Origin: an uncultured Phascolarctobacterium sp.
GTDB taxonomy: Bacteria; Bacillota; Negativicutes; Acidaminococcales; Acidaminococcaceae
Direction: 5' to 3'
DNA length: 64,000 bases
Assembly: GCA_949299135.1 (NCBI GenBank)
Contig: CASFZG010000001.1
Coordinates: 124,001-188,000 of the forward strand
Under the pieces are notes generated by a model. It saw only the letters and a list, made by a program, of their open reading frames with translations. It was not told the origin of the DNA and ran no database searches. The position numbers and the translations under genes were made by a program. Positions 8,663 to 17,100 of this stretch are shown here, one piece after another; position 1 is the first letter of the stretch; each line of letters begins with the position of its first letter.

Positions 8663-10144
8663 TCACCTTTTGTTCTGCCAGTATTCCTGCACCACTTCGC
8701 TGTCGTCAAAGTGGATGGTTTCGTGCCCGATAATCTGATAATTTTCGTGACCCTTGCCCGCAATCAAAACTACGTCGTTGTCGGCGGCATGCTCCAGCGC
8801 GTAGTTAATTGCCTCGCGCCTGTCGCTTAAACGCACGCTGGTTTTGCCTGCCGGGATATCTTGCAGGGCAGTTTCAATCTCGTCGATAATAAGTTCCGGG
8901 TCTTCCGTGCGCGGGTTATCAGAGGTAACAACCACGTTATCCGCCAAATCCAGCGCAATTTTGCCCATAATCGGGCGTTTTTTGTTGTCGCGGTCGCCGC
9001 CGCAGCCAAATACAACCCACAGCTTGCCTTTGGTAATGCCGCGCGCCGTTTTCAACACGTTTTCAAGGCCGTCCGGCGTATGGGCGTAATCCACAATAAC
9101 GGTGTAAGGCTGCCCTGCTTCCACAAGCTGGAAGCGCCCCGGCACGCCGTCAAAACCGTCAAGCACGTCAACAATAATTTTGGCATCAATTTTTTCAGCC
9201 AGCATCGCGCCGACGGCGGACATTACATTATATACATTAAATTCGCCGGTAATTTTCAGCACCAAATCCATTTCACCGGCAGGGGTATGCAGCTTCAACG
9301 CCATTTGTTTGGCCTGCACATCAAAGCTGATGGGGTAAATATCGTAATCCCTGCTTTCGCCGTAAGTAATTACCGGCGCTTTGGTACGGCCTGTAATAAT
9401 TTTGCTGCTGGGGTCGTCCATGTTCAGCACGGCGGTTTTATTAACCTTATTGCCGTCCGTCAGATGCTCAAACAACAGGCTTTTGGCATCCACGTAGTTG
9501 GCAAAGGTTTTATGAAAGTCCAGATGATCCTGCGTAATATTCGTCAGCACAGCCGTATCATATTCAATACCGGCAACACGTTTTAGGGCCAAAGCATGGC
9601 TCGAAACTTCCATTACCACATAATCGCACCCGCACTGCTGCATTTTATACAGAGTTTTCTGCAAATCAACAACATCCGGCGTTGTATTATGCGAAACGGT
9701 TTCTTCATCTTCTATCATAATATTAATGGTACCAATCATACCAACCTTATATCCTGCCTTACGCAGAATAAGCCTGATAATATTGGTGGTAGTTGTTTTG
9801 CCGTTGGTTCCGGTAACGCCAATCATGCGCATTTTTTTGCCGGGATAGTCAAAAAAATAAGGGGTCACTAACTCCATGGCCCTTCTGGTATCGTTTACCT
9901 TAATCAGCGTCATGCCTTCCGGGCATGCGGCAGCATCTTCAACAATGGCTGCCACAGCGCCCTTTTCATGCGCCTGCTGTAAAAATTTATGCCCGTCAAC
10001 AGTTGCGCCTTTCAGGCAGATAAATAAACTTCCCGGCACAACAACGCGGGAATCGGCAGTTATATCAGTAATGGTTTTGCCTGCCGTGCCGGTAACTTCT
10101 GCGTCCGGCAGCAGCTTCAGCAAATCCTGTAAATTCTTTTCCAT
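8663..10144 (-). CDS. murE: UDP-N-acetylmuramoyl-L-alanyl-D-glutamate--diamino acid ligase
   Basis: Adds the third stem-peptide residue. It has 493 residues, with GVTGTNGKTTTTNIIR near residue 110, HNTTPDVVDLQ in the substrate region and DYAHTPDGLENVL in the C-terminal domain. The specificity segment reads SDNPRTEDPELI; DNPR is the motif associated with meso-diaminopimelate as the added residue, in keeping with a diderm wall. The ATG at 10144 has GGAGG 7 nt upstream. A promoter and hairpin lie in the 103-nt gap before it, in the place where ftsI normally sits. Confidence 0.96.
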   Translation of the reverse strand: MEKNLQDLLKLLPDAEVTGTAGKTITDITADSRVVVPGSLFICLKGATVDGHKFLQQAHEKGAVAAIVEDAAACPEGMTLIKVNDTRRAMELVTPYFFDYPGKKMRMIGVTGTNGKTTTTNIIRLILRKAGYKVGMIGTINIMIEDEETVSHNTTPDVVDLQKTLYKMQQCGCDYVVMEVSSHALALKRVAGIEYDTAVLTNITQDHLDFHKTFANYVDAKSLLFEHLTDGNKVNKTAVLNMDDPSSKIITGRTKAPVITYGESRDYDIYPISFDVQAKQMALKLHTPAGEMDLVLKITGEFNVYNVMSAVGAMLAEKIDAKIIVDVLDGFDGVPGRFQLVEAGQPYTVIVDYAHTPDGLENVLKTARGITKGKLWVVFGCGGDRDNKKRPIMGKIALDLADNVVVTSDNPRTEDPELIIDEIETALQDIPAGKTSVRLSDRREAINYALEHAADNDVVLIAGKGHENYQIIGHETIHFDDSEVVQEYWQNKR

Positions 10145-10167
10145 CCGGATACCTCCAAAAGTGAAAC

Positions 10168-10221
10168 GGCAGCCTTAATACACTCAGGCTGCCTCCCATA
10201 AAATTTTATATTATTATACCA
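10168..10221 (-). promoter_or_regulatory. murE promoter (extended -10) and leader hairpin
   Basis: On the minus strand an extended -10, TGG-TATAAT, spans 10213-10221 without a clear -35. The transcript would then contain a 7-bp hairpin: GGCAGCC (10187-10193) pairing with GGCTGCC (10168-10174), 12-nt loop. Only a weak T-run follows, so it could be a leaky terminator or an mRNA-stabilising hairpin. It may uncouple mur-gene expression from mraZ-rsmH-ftsL. Confidence 0.5.
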
Positions 10222-10247
10222 TATCTTGCTTAAGAAGGCTATGTTTT

Positions 10248-10655
10248 TTACTTTGCATAAGCATAACCGTCATAAGCAATTTTACCTTTGTCTGCTTTAA
10301 CATAAATATTGTTGCGTGCTACCTGCATGCCAAGCTGCTTTTCTGCAATAGAGGTAATTCTTTCAGGCCCTTTAAGCTGCTCAACAACAATGCGTTCCTC
10401 GCTGTTTTCCAGCATCAAAGCCGCTTCCTGCTGTTTTAAGGCTACAAGCTCATTGCTTTTGGAAATAAGGCATTCGCTGCGTACAACGCATGCAAAATAA
10501 GTAGCCAGCAAAATTCCTGCCACCACAGCAATACGGCGGCGCATAAGTTTTAAATTGCGCTGTTTGGGCCTTTTTACATACGCTGTCTGCCGTACAGTAT
10601 TTTCTTGTTGTTCTTCCACTTCCCATGCATATTCATCATACTTTCTGGCTAACAT
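10248..10655 (-). CDS. ftsL: FtsL-like cell division protein
   Basis: Small bitopic protein of 135 residues. A charged cytoplasmic part ends in a basic cluster (RNLKLMRRR). One membrane helix follows at about residues 42-60, then an extracytoplasmic coiled coil rich in Leu, Glu and Gln. FtsL joins FtsB and FtsQ in septum activation. FtsL sequences are barely conserved, so the call depends on topology, size and position directly after rsmH. The ATG at 10655 was chosen over 10673 and 10670 because GGAGG lies 8 nt upstream of it. The gene normally after ftsL, the septal transpeptidase ftsI/pbpB, is absent. Confidence 0.78.
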   Translation of the reverse strand: MLARKYDEYAWEVEEQQENTVRQTAYVKRPKQRNLKLMRRRIAVVAGILLATYFACVVRSECLISKSNELVALKQQEAALMLENSEERIVVEQLKGPERITSIAEKQLGMQVARNNIYVKADKGKIAYDGYAYAK

Positions 10656-10679
10656 AGCGTTTTCCTCCATCAATATTTA

Positions 10680-11618
10680 TCAGCATTTCTCGGCAAACCT
10701 AAGCCTTGCACTGCGCGCACGCGGATTTTCTTCAATTTCTTCCGCAGGCGGCACAATATTCCCCACTTTTTTCAGCTGCGGTTTTCTGCCGCACACACAT
10801 ACCGGAAACTGCGGCGGGCAAATGCAGCCCTTGGCAAGCGCTGCAAAAGTTTGTTTTATAATTCTGTCTTCCAGCGAATGAAAGGTTATTACGCCAATTC
10901 TTCCGCCTGTTTTAAGCCTTGCCACAGCATTTTCCATTGTTTTTTGCAGTATGCCGAGTTCATTGTTAACTTCAATCCTCAGTGCCTGAAAAGTTCTTTT
11001 CGCCGGGTGCGGCCCATCCATTCTGGCACCTTTGGGTATAGCTTTTTTTATAATTTCCACCAGTTCAAAAGTGGTGGAAATATGTTTGTTTTTGCGCTCT
11101 GCCGCAATAAACGAAGCTATGCGTTTGCTCCAGCGCTCCTCACCGTAACGGTGAATTATATCGGCAAGCTCGCTTTCGGAATAATTATTTACAATATATT
11201 CCGCGCTCAGCTTTGCGCTTTTATCCATGCGCATGTCAAGCGGCCCGTCGTGCATATACGAAAAACCGCGTTCCGGCGTATCCAGCTGATAACTTGAAAC
11301 ACCAAGGTCAAAAAAGATACCGTCAATCTGCTCTATATTAAGGCTGTCAAGCACAGCATCAAAATCTTTAAAATTACTTTTTACGGTAGCTATCCGGCAT
11401 TTGCACGGAGCCAGGCGTTTTTTTGATGCGGCAATGGCATCTTCGTCCTGGTCAATGCCTATAAGCATTCCGTCTTCGTTAAGCTGCGAGGCAAACCCGA
11501 AGGAATGTCCGGCGCCGCCCATAGTACAGTCCACATAAACGCCGTCTTTATTTGTTATAAGCCATTTAACGCTTTCATCAAGCAAAATGCTTTTATGCTT
11601 AAATTCGTTTGCTGCCAT
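10680..11618 (-). CDS. rsmH: 16S rRNA (cytosine(1402)-N4)-methyltransferase
   Basis: SAM-dependent methyltransferase (formerly MraW) of 312 residues acting on C1402 in the decoding centre. Visible are the N-terminal [13 protein letters not shown], the SAM loop [30 protein letters not shown] in the middle, and [12 protein letters not shown] with [11 protein letters not shown] at the end. Its ATG lies 1 nt after the mraZ stop, so the two are coupled. This is the standard second gene of the division cluster. Confidence 0.98.
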   Translation of the reverse strand: MAANEFKHKSILLDESVKWLITNKDGVYVDCTMGGAGHSFGFASQLNEDGMLIGIDQDEDAIAASKKRLAPCKCRIATVKSNFKDFDAVLDSLNIEQIDGIFFDLGVSSYQLDTPERGFSYMHDGPLDMRMDKSAKLSAEYIVNNYSESELADIIHRYGEERWSKRIASFIAAERKNKHISTTFELVEIIKKAIPKGARMDGPHPAKRTFQALRIEVNNELGILQKTMENAVARLKTGGRIGVITFHSLEDRIIKQTFAALAKGCICPPQFPVCVCGRKPQLKKVGNIVPPAEEIEENPRARSARLRFAEKC

Positions 11619-11619
11619 T

Positions 11620-12057
11620 TTAAATACCTATATCCATATCAGCAAGCTGCGCTGCCACAGCGTCGGCATCTTCGGCATTAACTGCGTTATATTCCTGCCA
11701 ACGGGCTGCGTCCCAAATTTCAGCCCTGCTGCCTACGCCAACTATTACCGCGTTTTTTTCAAGCCCGGCAAAAGTACGCAGGCTTGCCGGAAGCAGTACA
11801 CGCCCCTGCTTGTCACATTCTACTTCGGCTGCGCCGCTGAAGAAAAACCTGCTGAAAGTACGGGCATTTTTATTCGTCATCGGCAAAGCGTTAAGTTTAA
11901 GTTCCAGCTTATGCCATTCATCTTTATCATATACAAACAGGCAGCCATCCAGCCCTTTGCTGATGATAAAACTGCCGCCGAGGGTTTCACGGAGCTTTGC
12001 GGGCATGAAAAGGCGGCCTTTTACGTCAATAGTATGCTGATATTCACCCATTAACAT
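11620..12057 (-). CDS. mraZ: MraZ, repressor of the division and wall cluster
   Basis: AbrB-like double-fold DNA-binding protein, 145 residues from the ATG at 12057 with GGGGAGGAG upstream. The first SpoVT/AbrB-type unit carries [14 protein letters not shown] and the second [13 protein letters not shown], the two family-defining copies. MraZ binds direct repeats of TGGGN upstream of its own gene and represses the cluster. Three such repeats are found 23-47 nt upstream here, so autoregulation is well supported by sequence. Confidence 0.97.
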   Translation of the reverse strand: MLMGEYQHTIDVKGRLFMPAKLRETLGGSFIISKGLDGCLFVYDKDEWHKLELKLNALPMTNKNARTFSRFFFSGAAEVECDKQGRVLLPASLRTFAGLEKNAVIVGVGSRAEIWDAARWQEYNAVNAEDADAVAAQLADMDIGI

Positions 12058-12079
12058 AGCGGCACTCTCCTCCCCTTTT

Positions 12080-12122
12080 CCCCACTTTACACCATTATAC
12101 CCCACTTTAAGTTAAAAAACAA
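12080..12122 (-). promoter_or_regulatory. mraZ promoter overlapped by MraZ box
   Basis: On the minus strand: -35 TTGTTT (12117-12122), 17-bp spacer, -10 TATAAT (12094-12099). Three 5-bp repeats with exact 10-bp period, TGGGG (12100-12104), TGGTG (12090-12094) and TGGGG (12080-12084), match the MraZ operator pattern TGGGN-N5-TGGGN-N5-TGGGN described in other bacteria. They flank and touch the -10, so bound MraZ should block RNA polymerase directly. Confidence 0.85.
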
Positions 12123-12222
12123 TATTATTATGCATATTAATGCACTTTTTTGTAAATTAACCGGCTGGCAAAAATATTTTTAAGCAAGTTACCCTAAAGC
12201 AACTTTTATTTTTGCCAAACTG

Positions 12223-12231
12223 TGGTATAAT
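12223..12231 (+). promoter_or_regulatory. Extended -10 promoter of the DUF1858 gene
   Basis: TGG-TATAAT reads toward the DUF1858 gene, about 65 nt before its start codon. No good -35 is present, consistent with an extended -10 promoter. The spacing to the divergent mraZ promoter is about 100 bp. Confidence 0.6.
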
Positions 12232-12295
12232 AAAAAAGCCGAAAGGCAAAAAGTAAATAATTTAGCATTTATTGCTTTAAGGAGGATTATTAAAT

Positions 12296-12499
12296 ATGCT
12301 TACCAAAGATACCGGCATTATTGATGCCGTTCAAAACCATCCTGAAATTTTAGAAGTTTTTGCAGAATACGGCCTCGGCTGCGTTGGCTGCATGGCATCC
12401 CATTTTGAAAGCATCGGCCAGGGCGCTGCTGCCCACGGCATTGATGTTGACGCCTTCATTGCCGACTGCAACAAAGCTATTGAAGCTGCAAAAAAATAA
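12296..12499 (+). CDS. DUF1858 domain protein with CxxC motif
   Basis: Complete 67-residue DUF1858 protein. The family pattern is clear: TKDTGIIDAVQNHPEILEVF followed by the glycine- and cysteine-rich GLGCVGCMASHFESIG, then GIDVDAFIADCN. The CxxC pair suggests a redox-active or metal-binding site. The same domain is fused to ScdA/Ric-type iron-sulfur repair proteins and hybrid cluster proteins elsewhere, but free-standing copies have no established role. Ribosome site AAGGAGG is 9 nt before the ATG. It is a monocistronic gene between its own promoter and a strong terminator, divergent from mraZ. Confidence 0.88.
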   Translation: MLTKDTGIIDAVQNHPEILEVFAEYGLGCVGCMASHFESIGQGAAAHGIDVDAFIADCNKAIEAAKK

Positions 12500-12543
12500 A
12501 ACCGCAGCTTAATACCGCGGTTTAAAATTTAAAATTGTTTTAA

Positions 12544-12580
12544 GGGCTTAGCCCGGCATTATGCCGGATTAAGCCTTTTT
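12544..12580 (+). terminator. Intrinsic terminator of the DUF1858 gene
   Basis: A stem built from GGCTTA, CCGGCAT / ATGCCGG and TTAAGCC is followed by TTTTTTATTTT. A second weaker hairpin (AAACCGC / GCGGTTT) lies upstream at about 12499-12524. The T-run favours the plus strand; the converging unknown gene ends at 12580. Confidence 0.8.
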
Positions 12581-12933
12581 TATTTTGCTTTCATCTGCTT
12601 AACAATCAGCGATACGGAAGGCTGTGTTATACTGAACAGGTTTGCCAGAAAGTCCTGCGTTAAATGTTCTTCATTATATAAACGCCATATCTCCCTGTTG
12701 CGTTCTTCTCTGCCGCAGAACGGCTTTAGCTCTACCTCTCTTGCTTCTATGCAAAAGCCCCTGTCGGCAAGCACTACTACCTTGCGCCTGCCTTCGCTGT
12801 CCGTTATTTTAAGTTCCAGCGTCCTGCCTCCGTTTTCGTCACGCTGGTTGATGTTATAGTATTCTATTTCATCTTCCCCTGCCGCTTTTTTCAGCATCGT
12901 CTGGTTAAACGGTATTTCTTTTATTTCCACCAT
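12580..12933 (-). CDS. Unknown protein with probable C-terminal helix-turn-helix
   Basis: A 117-residue protein that I do not recognise. The first 75 residues are predicted to be mostly beta strands with a short segment resembling DSEGRRKVVVLADRGF. The last 40 (from NREIWRLYNEEHLTQ) look like a helix-turn-helix: two helices separated by the turn FSITQPSVS, with Gln-Pro-Ser-Val-Ser typical of a recognition helix. A small DNA-binding regulator is therefore possible. The ATG at 12933 sits close to GAGGTG. The two secreted-protein genes lie upstream on the same strand, so it may be the last gene of that operon. Confidence 0.6.
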   Translation of the reverse strand: MVEIKEIPFNQTMLKKAAGEDEIEYYNINQRDENGGRTLELKITDSEGRRKVVVLADRGFCIEAREVELKPFCGREERNREIWRLYNEEHLTQDFLANLFSITQPSVSLIVKQMKAK

Positions 12934-12996
12934 ATCACCTCGTATGTATTGATATGTTTTTGGCTGTGCAGCAGGGCTTTGCCTGCTGCTTTCTTT

Positions 12997-13449
12997 TTAC
13001 TTTGCGTTTTTGCGCTGAAGTATTTTTAGTGCCATTGTGTAGGCGTTGCGCATGGTTGCGTTATTGCGTGCGTCTACCGGCGTCATGTCTGCCCCAAGGT
13101 CTGCACATACTTTCCCTTCGCTGTCTACTATGTAGTTTGCTCCTATTATGTATTCATTGCCGAAGGTGTTAAATAAATACAGCGTTACTGCTGATACTGC
13201 ATTCTGCATGTCTTCTCCCTGCCTTAAGCTGGCAAGAAAGCTCTGGTCTGTGTATTTTTCTTCGGCAAAGAAGGCAAGGTAGTATTTGCCGTCTTTTTTT
13301 ACGGTGTTTACGCTCTCGCTGTCTATATAAAGCACTCCTACATCCGTTTTACCTGCTTCAAGCAGGCTCTGCGCCAGCGTTGGCAGCGGCAGCATGCACA
13401 GTGCCGCCGCTGTAAGGCAGGTTGCCATTAGTCCTTTTAGTTTGCCCAT
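12997..13449 (-). CDS. Small secreted protein of unknown function
   Basis: 150 residues with a typical signal peptide: basic GKLKGLMA, a hydrophobic core and a cleavage site near LPTLAQS (about residue 26). The mature part shows no family that I recognise. It contains VLYIDSESVNTVKKDGKYYL, a pattern seen in small surface-adhesin-like proteins of Negativicutes that open with a DIDS-like strand, but that link is weak. A single Cys lies in KVCADLG. It begins 13 nt after the preceding secreted-protein gene, so the two form an operon. The ribosome site is poor. Confidence 0.6.
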   Translation of the reverse strand: MGKLKGLMATCLTAAALCMLPLPTLAQSLLEAGKTDVGVLYIDSESVNTVKKDGKYYLAFFAEEKYTDQSFLASLRQGEDMQNAVSAVTLYLFNTFGNEYIIGANYIVDSEGKVCADLGADMTPVDARNNATMRNAYTMALKILQRKNAK

Positions 13450-13462
13450 GGTGTTTTACCGT

Positions 13463-13882
13463 TTATTTCTGTTCTGCGTTCTGCTGCATGGGGCTTAAGG
13501 CAAAGTCTGTCATTTTGTTTTCTTTGTTAAAGGCAAAGGTGATGCTTACGAGTTTTTCTTTGCTGAAAGAGCCTATGTAGGTTACGTAGTCTACGTTGTC
13601 ATAACGCTGGAAAGAGTAGAATTTGCTTTCTTTCAATCTGCCAAAGCGTTCCTGTACCTGTTTTTTAAGTACGTCATAGGCCTGTTCTGTTACTTTGGCT
13701 TTTAATGTGTCGTCAAAGCCGCTCGCAAACCGGTTGTAGGCAGGTGCTTCCAAAGTAAAGGCTGCTACAAAGTTTTCTGCCGCGCGCTGTTCTTTGTTAA
13801 GGTCGCCGCCGTCTGCCGCAAAGCCTATGGCTGCTATGGCAAGGGTAAAAATTGCGGTTAAGGTTAAGATGAGTTTTTTCAT
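13463..13882 (-). CDS. Small secreted protein of unknown function
   Basis: 139 residues with a signal peptide (KKLILTLTAIFTLAIAAIG, cleavage after FAA near residue 23). The mature protein is about 115 residues, alpha/beta, without cysteines, with the size and pattern of NTF2-like or DUF3887-type periplasmic domains (ENFVAAFTLEAPAYNRFASG, then KFYSFQRYDNVDYVTYIGSF). That assignment is only a resemblance. AAGAAGGAAG precedes the ATG. It leads the operon with the next secreted protein and lies downstream of the autotransporter terminator. Confidence 0.62.
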   Translation of the reverse strand: MKKLILTLTAIFTLAIAAIGFAADGGDLNKEQRAAENFVAAFTLEAPAYNRFASGFDDTLKAKVTEQAYDVLKKQVQERFGRLKESKFYSFQRYDNVDYVTYIGSFSKEKLVSITFAFNKENKMTDFALSPMQQNAEQK

Positions 13883-14031
13883 GCTTCTTCCTTCTTTCTG
13901 CTATGTAAGGATTTTAGATTAAACCATTTACTGTTTTATTTTTACGATGTTATTTTTATTTAATTTCATCTGTATATACTACTGGTTATGCTGTAGCGGC
14001 AGTATATAGTTTAATATGCAATTAGTTATAG

Positions 14032-14064
14032 TAATAAAGGCGGGTTTGTACCCGCCTTTATTAA
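14032..14064 (-). terminator. Terminator of the autotransporter gene
   Basis: Perfect 10-bp stem AAAGGCGGGT / ACCCGCCTTT (14036-14059) with a 4-nt loop, flanked on both sides by A/T runs, so it can work in both directions. It lies about 50 nt after the autotransporter stop. The rest of 13883-14112 shows no further gene. Confidence 0.85.
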
Positions 14065-14112
14065 CTTTAGAATTCGTTTGCTGTTTTAAACAGTTACTTT
14101 GTTAAGCTGTTC

Positions 14113-17100
14113 TTATTTGGCTGCTTCTGCCTGTGCTGCGCGTTCTGCTGCAAGTTTGGCATGGCGTTCCTGCTGTGCTTTAATTTTTGCTTCTTTGGCA
14201 GCTTGTTTCATTTCTTCTGCTTTTGCAAGTTTTGCTTCTTCTGCTCTTCTTGCATCTGCTTCTGCCTGTGCTTTTTTAATTTCAGCTACTTTTTCAGGAG
14301 ATTTGCGGCCAAATTTCCAGGTTGCACCAATGCCGCCCATTACTTCGTCGCCTGCGGTAGATACGGACAGGCTCAGCATGAAGTCACGGTTCGGGTAATG
14401 GAACAGGCCCAAAGCTGCGCCAGTTTCATCTCTGTACTGGCCAATGCCTACTGCTACTTCAGTCGGAGCTGCAGGGTCATAACCCATGGTACGCAGGTTA
14501 GCGATTGCTGCACTCATTGCACCTACTTTGTCAACGCGGTCTTCCAGTTCTCCTACGCGGTTTTCGAGGTGGCCAACACGTTCAGCAGTTTGGTTAAGGC
14601 TTACGCCTTCACCGCTTACTACGTCGCCGCCGCCGATATAGCCGCCATCGCCAACGCTGATTTCATCGTGTTTAATGCTGGTGCCTTCTTCACCGCCAAC
14701 AGTCATGCCGTCACCATCGATAGTGGTATCGCCAGTAGTGATAGTACCTTCTTCCATGCCAACGCCACCGATGTTACCAGTGCCTGCAGTGATGTCACCA
14801 ATAATATCTACATTACCAGTAAAGTTGCCGTTGCCGGTAGTAATACCACTGCCATCGATAGCGGTATCTCCAGTAGTGATGGTACCTTCTTCCATACCAA
14901 CGCCACCGATGTTACCAGTGCCTGCATTAATGTCACCAGTAATATCTACATCACCAGTGAAGTTGCCGTCGCCTGCAGTGATAGTACCTTCTTCCATACC
15001 AACGCCACCGATGTTGCCAGCACCTGCATTGATTTCGCCGCCAACGGTTACATTACCATTAATGCCGGTGTGTCCGTCTTCAGTAGCAGGTACTTCAATA
15101 ATATTATTGCTTTCACCTGCAGCAGTTCCACCTTCGCCAGTGCCAGCACCAGGTTTAATGTTTTGAGTTTTATCTTCAAGAACGTCTAAGCGACCATCAA
15201 CTTCGTCGTGCCATTCAGAGAAGTTTACGCCATTAATTGTGCTAGTCTCAATCGCGCCACCATTGATAGTAGTAGTGCCACTTACACCAACAAAAGTTGC
15301 TCCGCCTGCAGTGAAGCTTGTGCTTAAACCACCAGTAGCAGTAATTTCCATACCAGCTACGCCTAAGCTTGTACCAAAGCCTTCAGCATCTTTAATGCTC
15401 ATGCCATTAGCGTCAAAGCTGGTTACACCTTCAATAGTAGTGGTTTCAGTTACATCATTACGTTCAATGCCTGCTGTTTTCTGTTCCAGTGCATTTACAA
15501 CTGCGCCAACTTCTCTGTCATCAAGGCTAGCTAATGTTAAGGATTCAGCAGTAATTGCGCCGCCTTCGATAACAGTCTGGTTATCTGCTGCACCAACAGT
15601 GATTTTGCCACTTTCTACAATGGTATCACCCATAGTCATAGCGGTTCCTGTAAATTCAGCACCATTTTCGATAGTAGTGGTACCATTACCAGGATCACCA
15701 GCATCAGCAGGATCACGTTCAATACCGCCAACTTTGTCAGGCAGGTTTGCGTCTTTCAAATCTCCAGCATATGCTTCCAAGTCTTTAATAGCTTGGCCAA
15801 CTTCTCTGCCGTCTAAGGAGCCTAATTCTAAGCTGCCGTTAACTAAAGCATCACCATTAACAGTTAAATCGTCATTTACTTTAGTAGCTCCATTAACAGT
15901 CAATTCACCGTTAACCTTAGCACCGCTATTAAGATTAGCAAAACCGTTTACATCTATGTTTTCATTAAAAATAGCTTTACCATTGAAAGTAGCTTTTTCA
16001 TTAAATTTAGCTTCGCCGCCAACGGTTACATCACCATTCAGTTTGGTAGCGCCATTAACGGTCAAATCATTATTGAGCAATGCATTACCAGTTACATCTA
16101 ATCCATTGCCAACAGTCAGTTTGTCGCCAACAGTAGCACTGTTATCAACTTCCAAGCTGTTAACTTTAGCTGCGCCATTAACAGTCAGGCTGTCAACAGT
16201 GGTTGCACCTGCTGTCAACCCTGCAAGAGTAGTGTCGCCGGTTACATTTAAAGTACCGCCAACAGTAGCATTGTTAGTAACATCTAAGCTGTCAACATCG
16301 GTTGCACCTGCTGTCAACCCTGCAAGAGTGGTGTCGCCGGTTACATTTAAAGTACCGCCAACAGTAGCATTGTTAGTAACATCTAAGCTGTCAACATCGG
16401 TTGCACCTGCGGTCAAGCCGTTAAGAGTGGTTTGTCCGTCTACTTTTAAAGTACTTTTAAGAGTAGTATCACCAACTACTTCTAAGCCAGCAGCACCTAC
16501 TTTAGCCTGGTCAGCATATAATTGGCCTTCAACAAAAGCACCTTGTTTAAACTCAGCTTGCCCATCTGTAACAGTCAATCTATCCAGCGTAGTTGTACCT
16601 GCACTCAAGTCGTTTAGTACAGTATCGCCCATCTCAACAGTTAAACCACCTTCTTCAACCTTAATACCATTATTGGTTACAGTCAAGCCATCAGAAGCAG
16701 TCAACATGCCATTAACAGTAGCAGTATCATTTACAGTCAAGCCGCCATTAACAGTAGCACCACCACTTACACTCAAGCCGCCATTAAGGTTAGCAATACC
16801 ATTAGCTGTCAAAGTACCGCCTACTACAGTGTTACCATTAGTTGAATCTATGGTAGTGCTACCTACAGTCAATACGCCTCCGGTAATTTCCATGCCATTA
16901 GTAACGGTTAATTGTGTAAAATTACCGCCAGTAGCTTTAACTGCATCACCGCTTAATTCTACACCATTGATGAAAATCTGATCATTAGCAACTAATGTTG
17001 TAGAACCATCGGCTAATGTGATGCCACTAATCTGACCTGCAGCCATTACCGGACTAGCATAAATACCGGTCATTACACTTGCGCATAATGCCATTGCTAA

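Noticed and set aside
14696-16398. CRISPR-like or VNTR array
   Set aside because: The repeats are coding, in frame multiples of three, unevenly spaced and without unique spacers. They are protein repeats of the adhesin.
15239-16981. Open frame of 580 codons on the plus strand
   Set aside because: It lies entirely antisense to the trimeric autotransporter. Its repetitive Val/Pro/Ser/Thr composition is the mirror of the repeat-rich, stop-poor adhesin sequence. No ribosome site or promoter.
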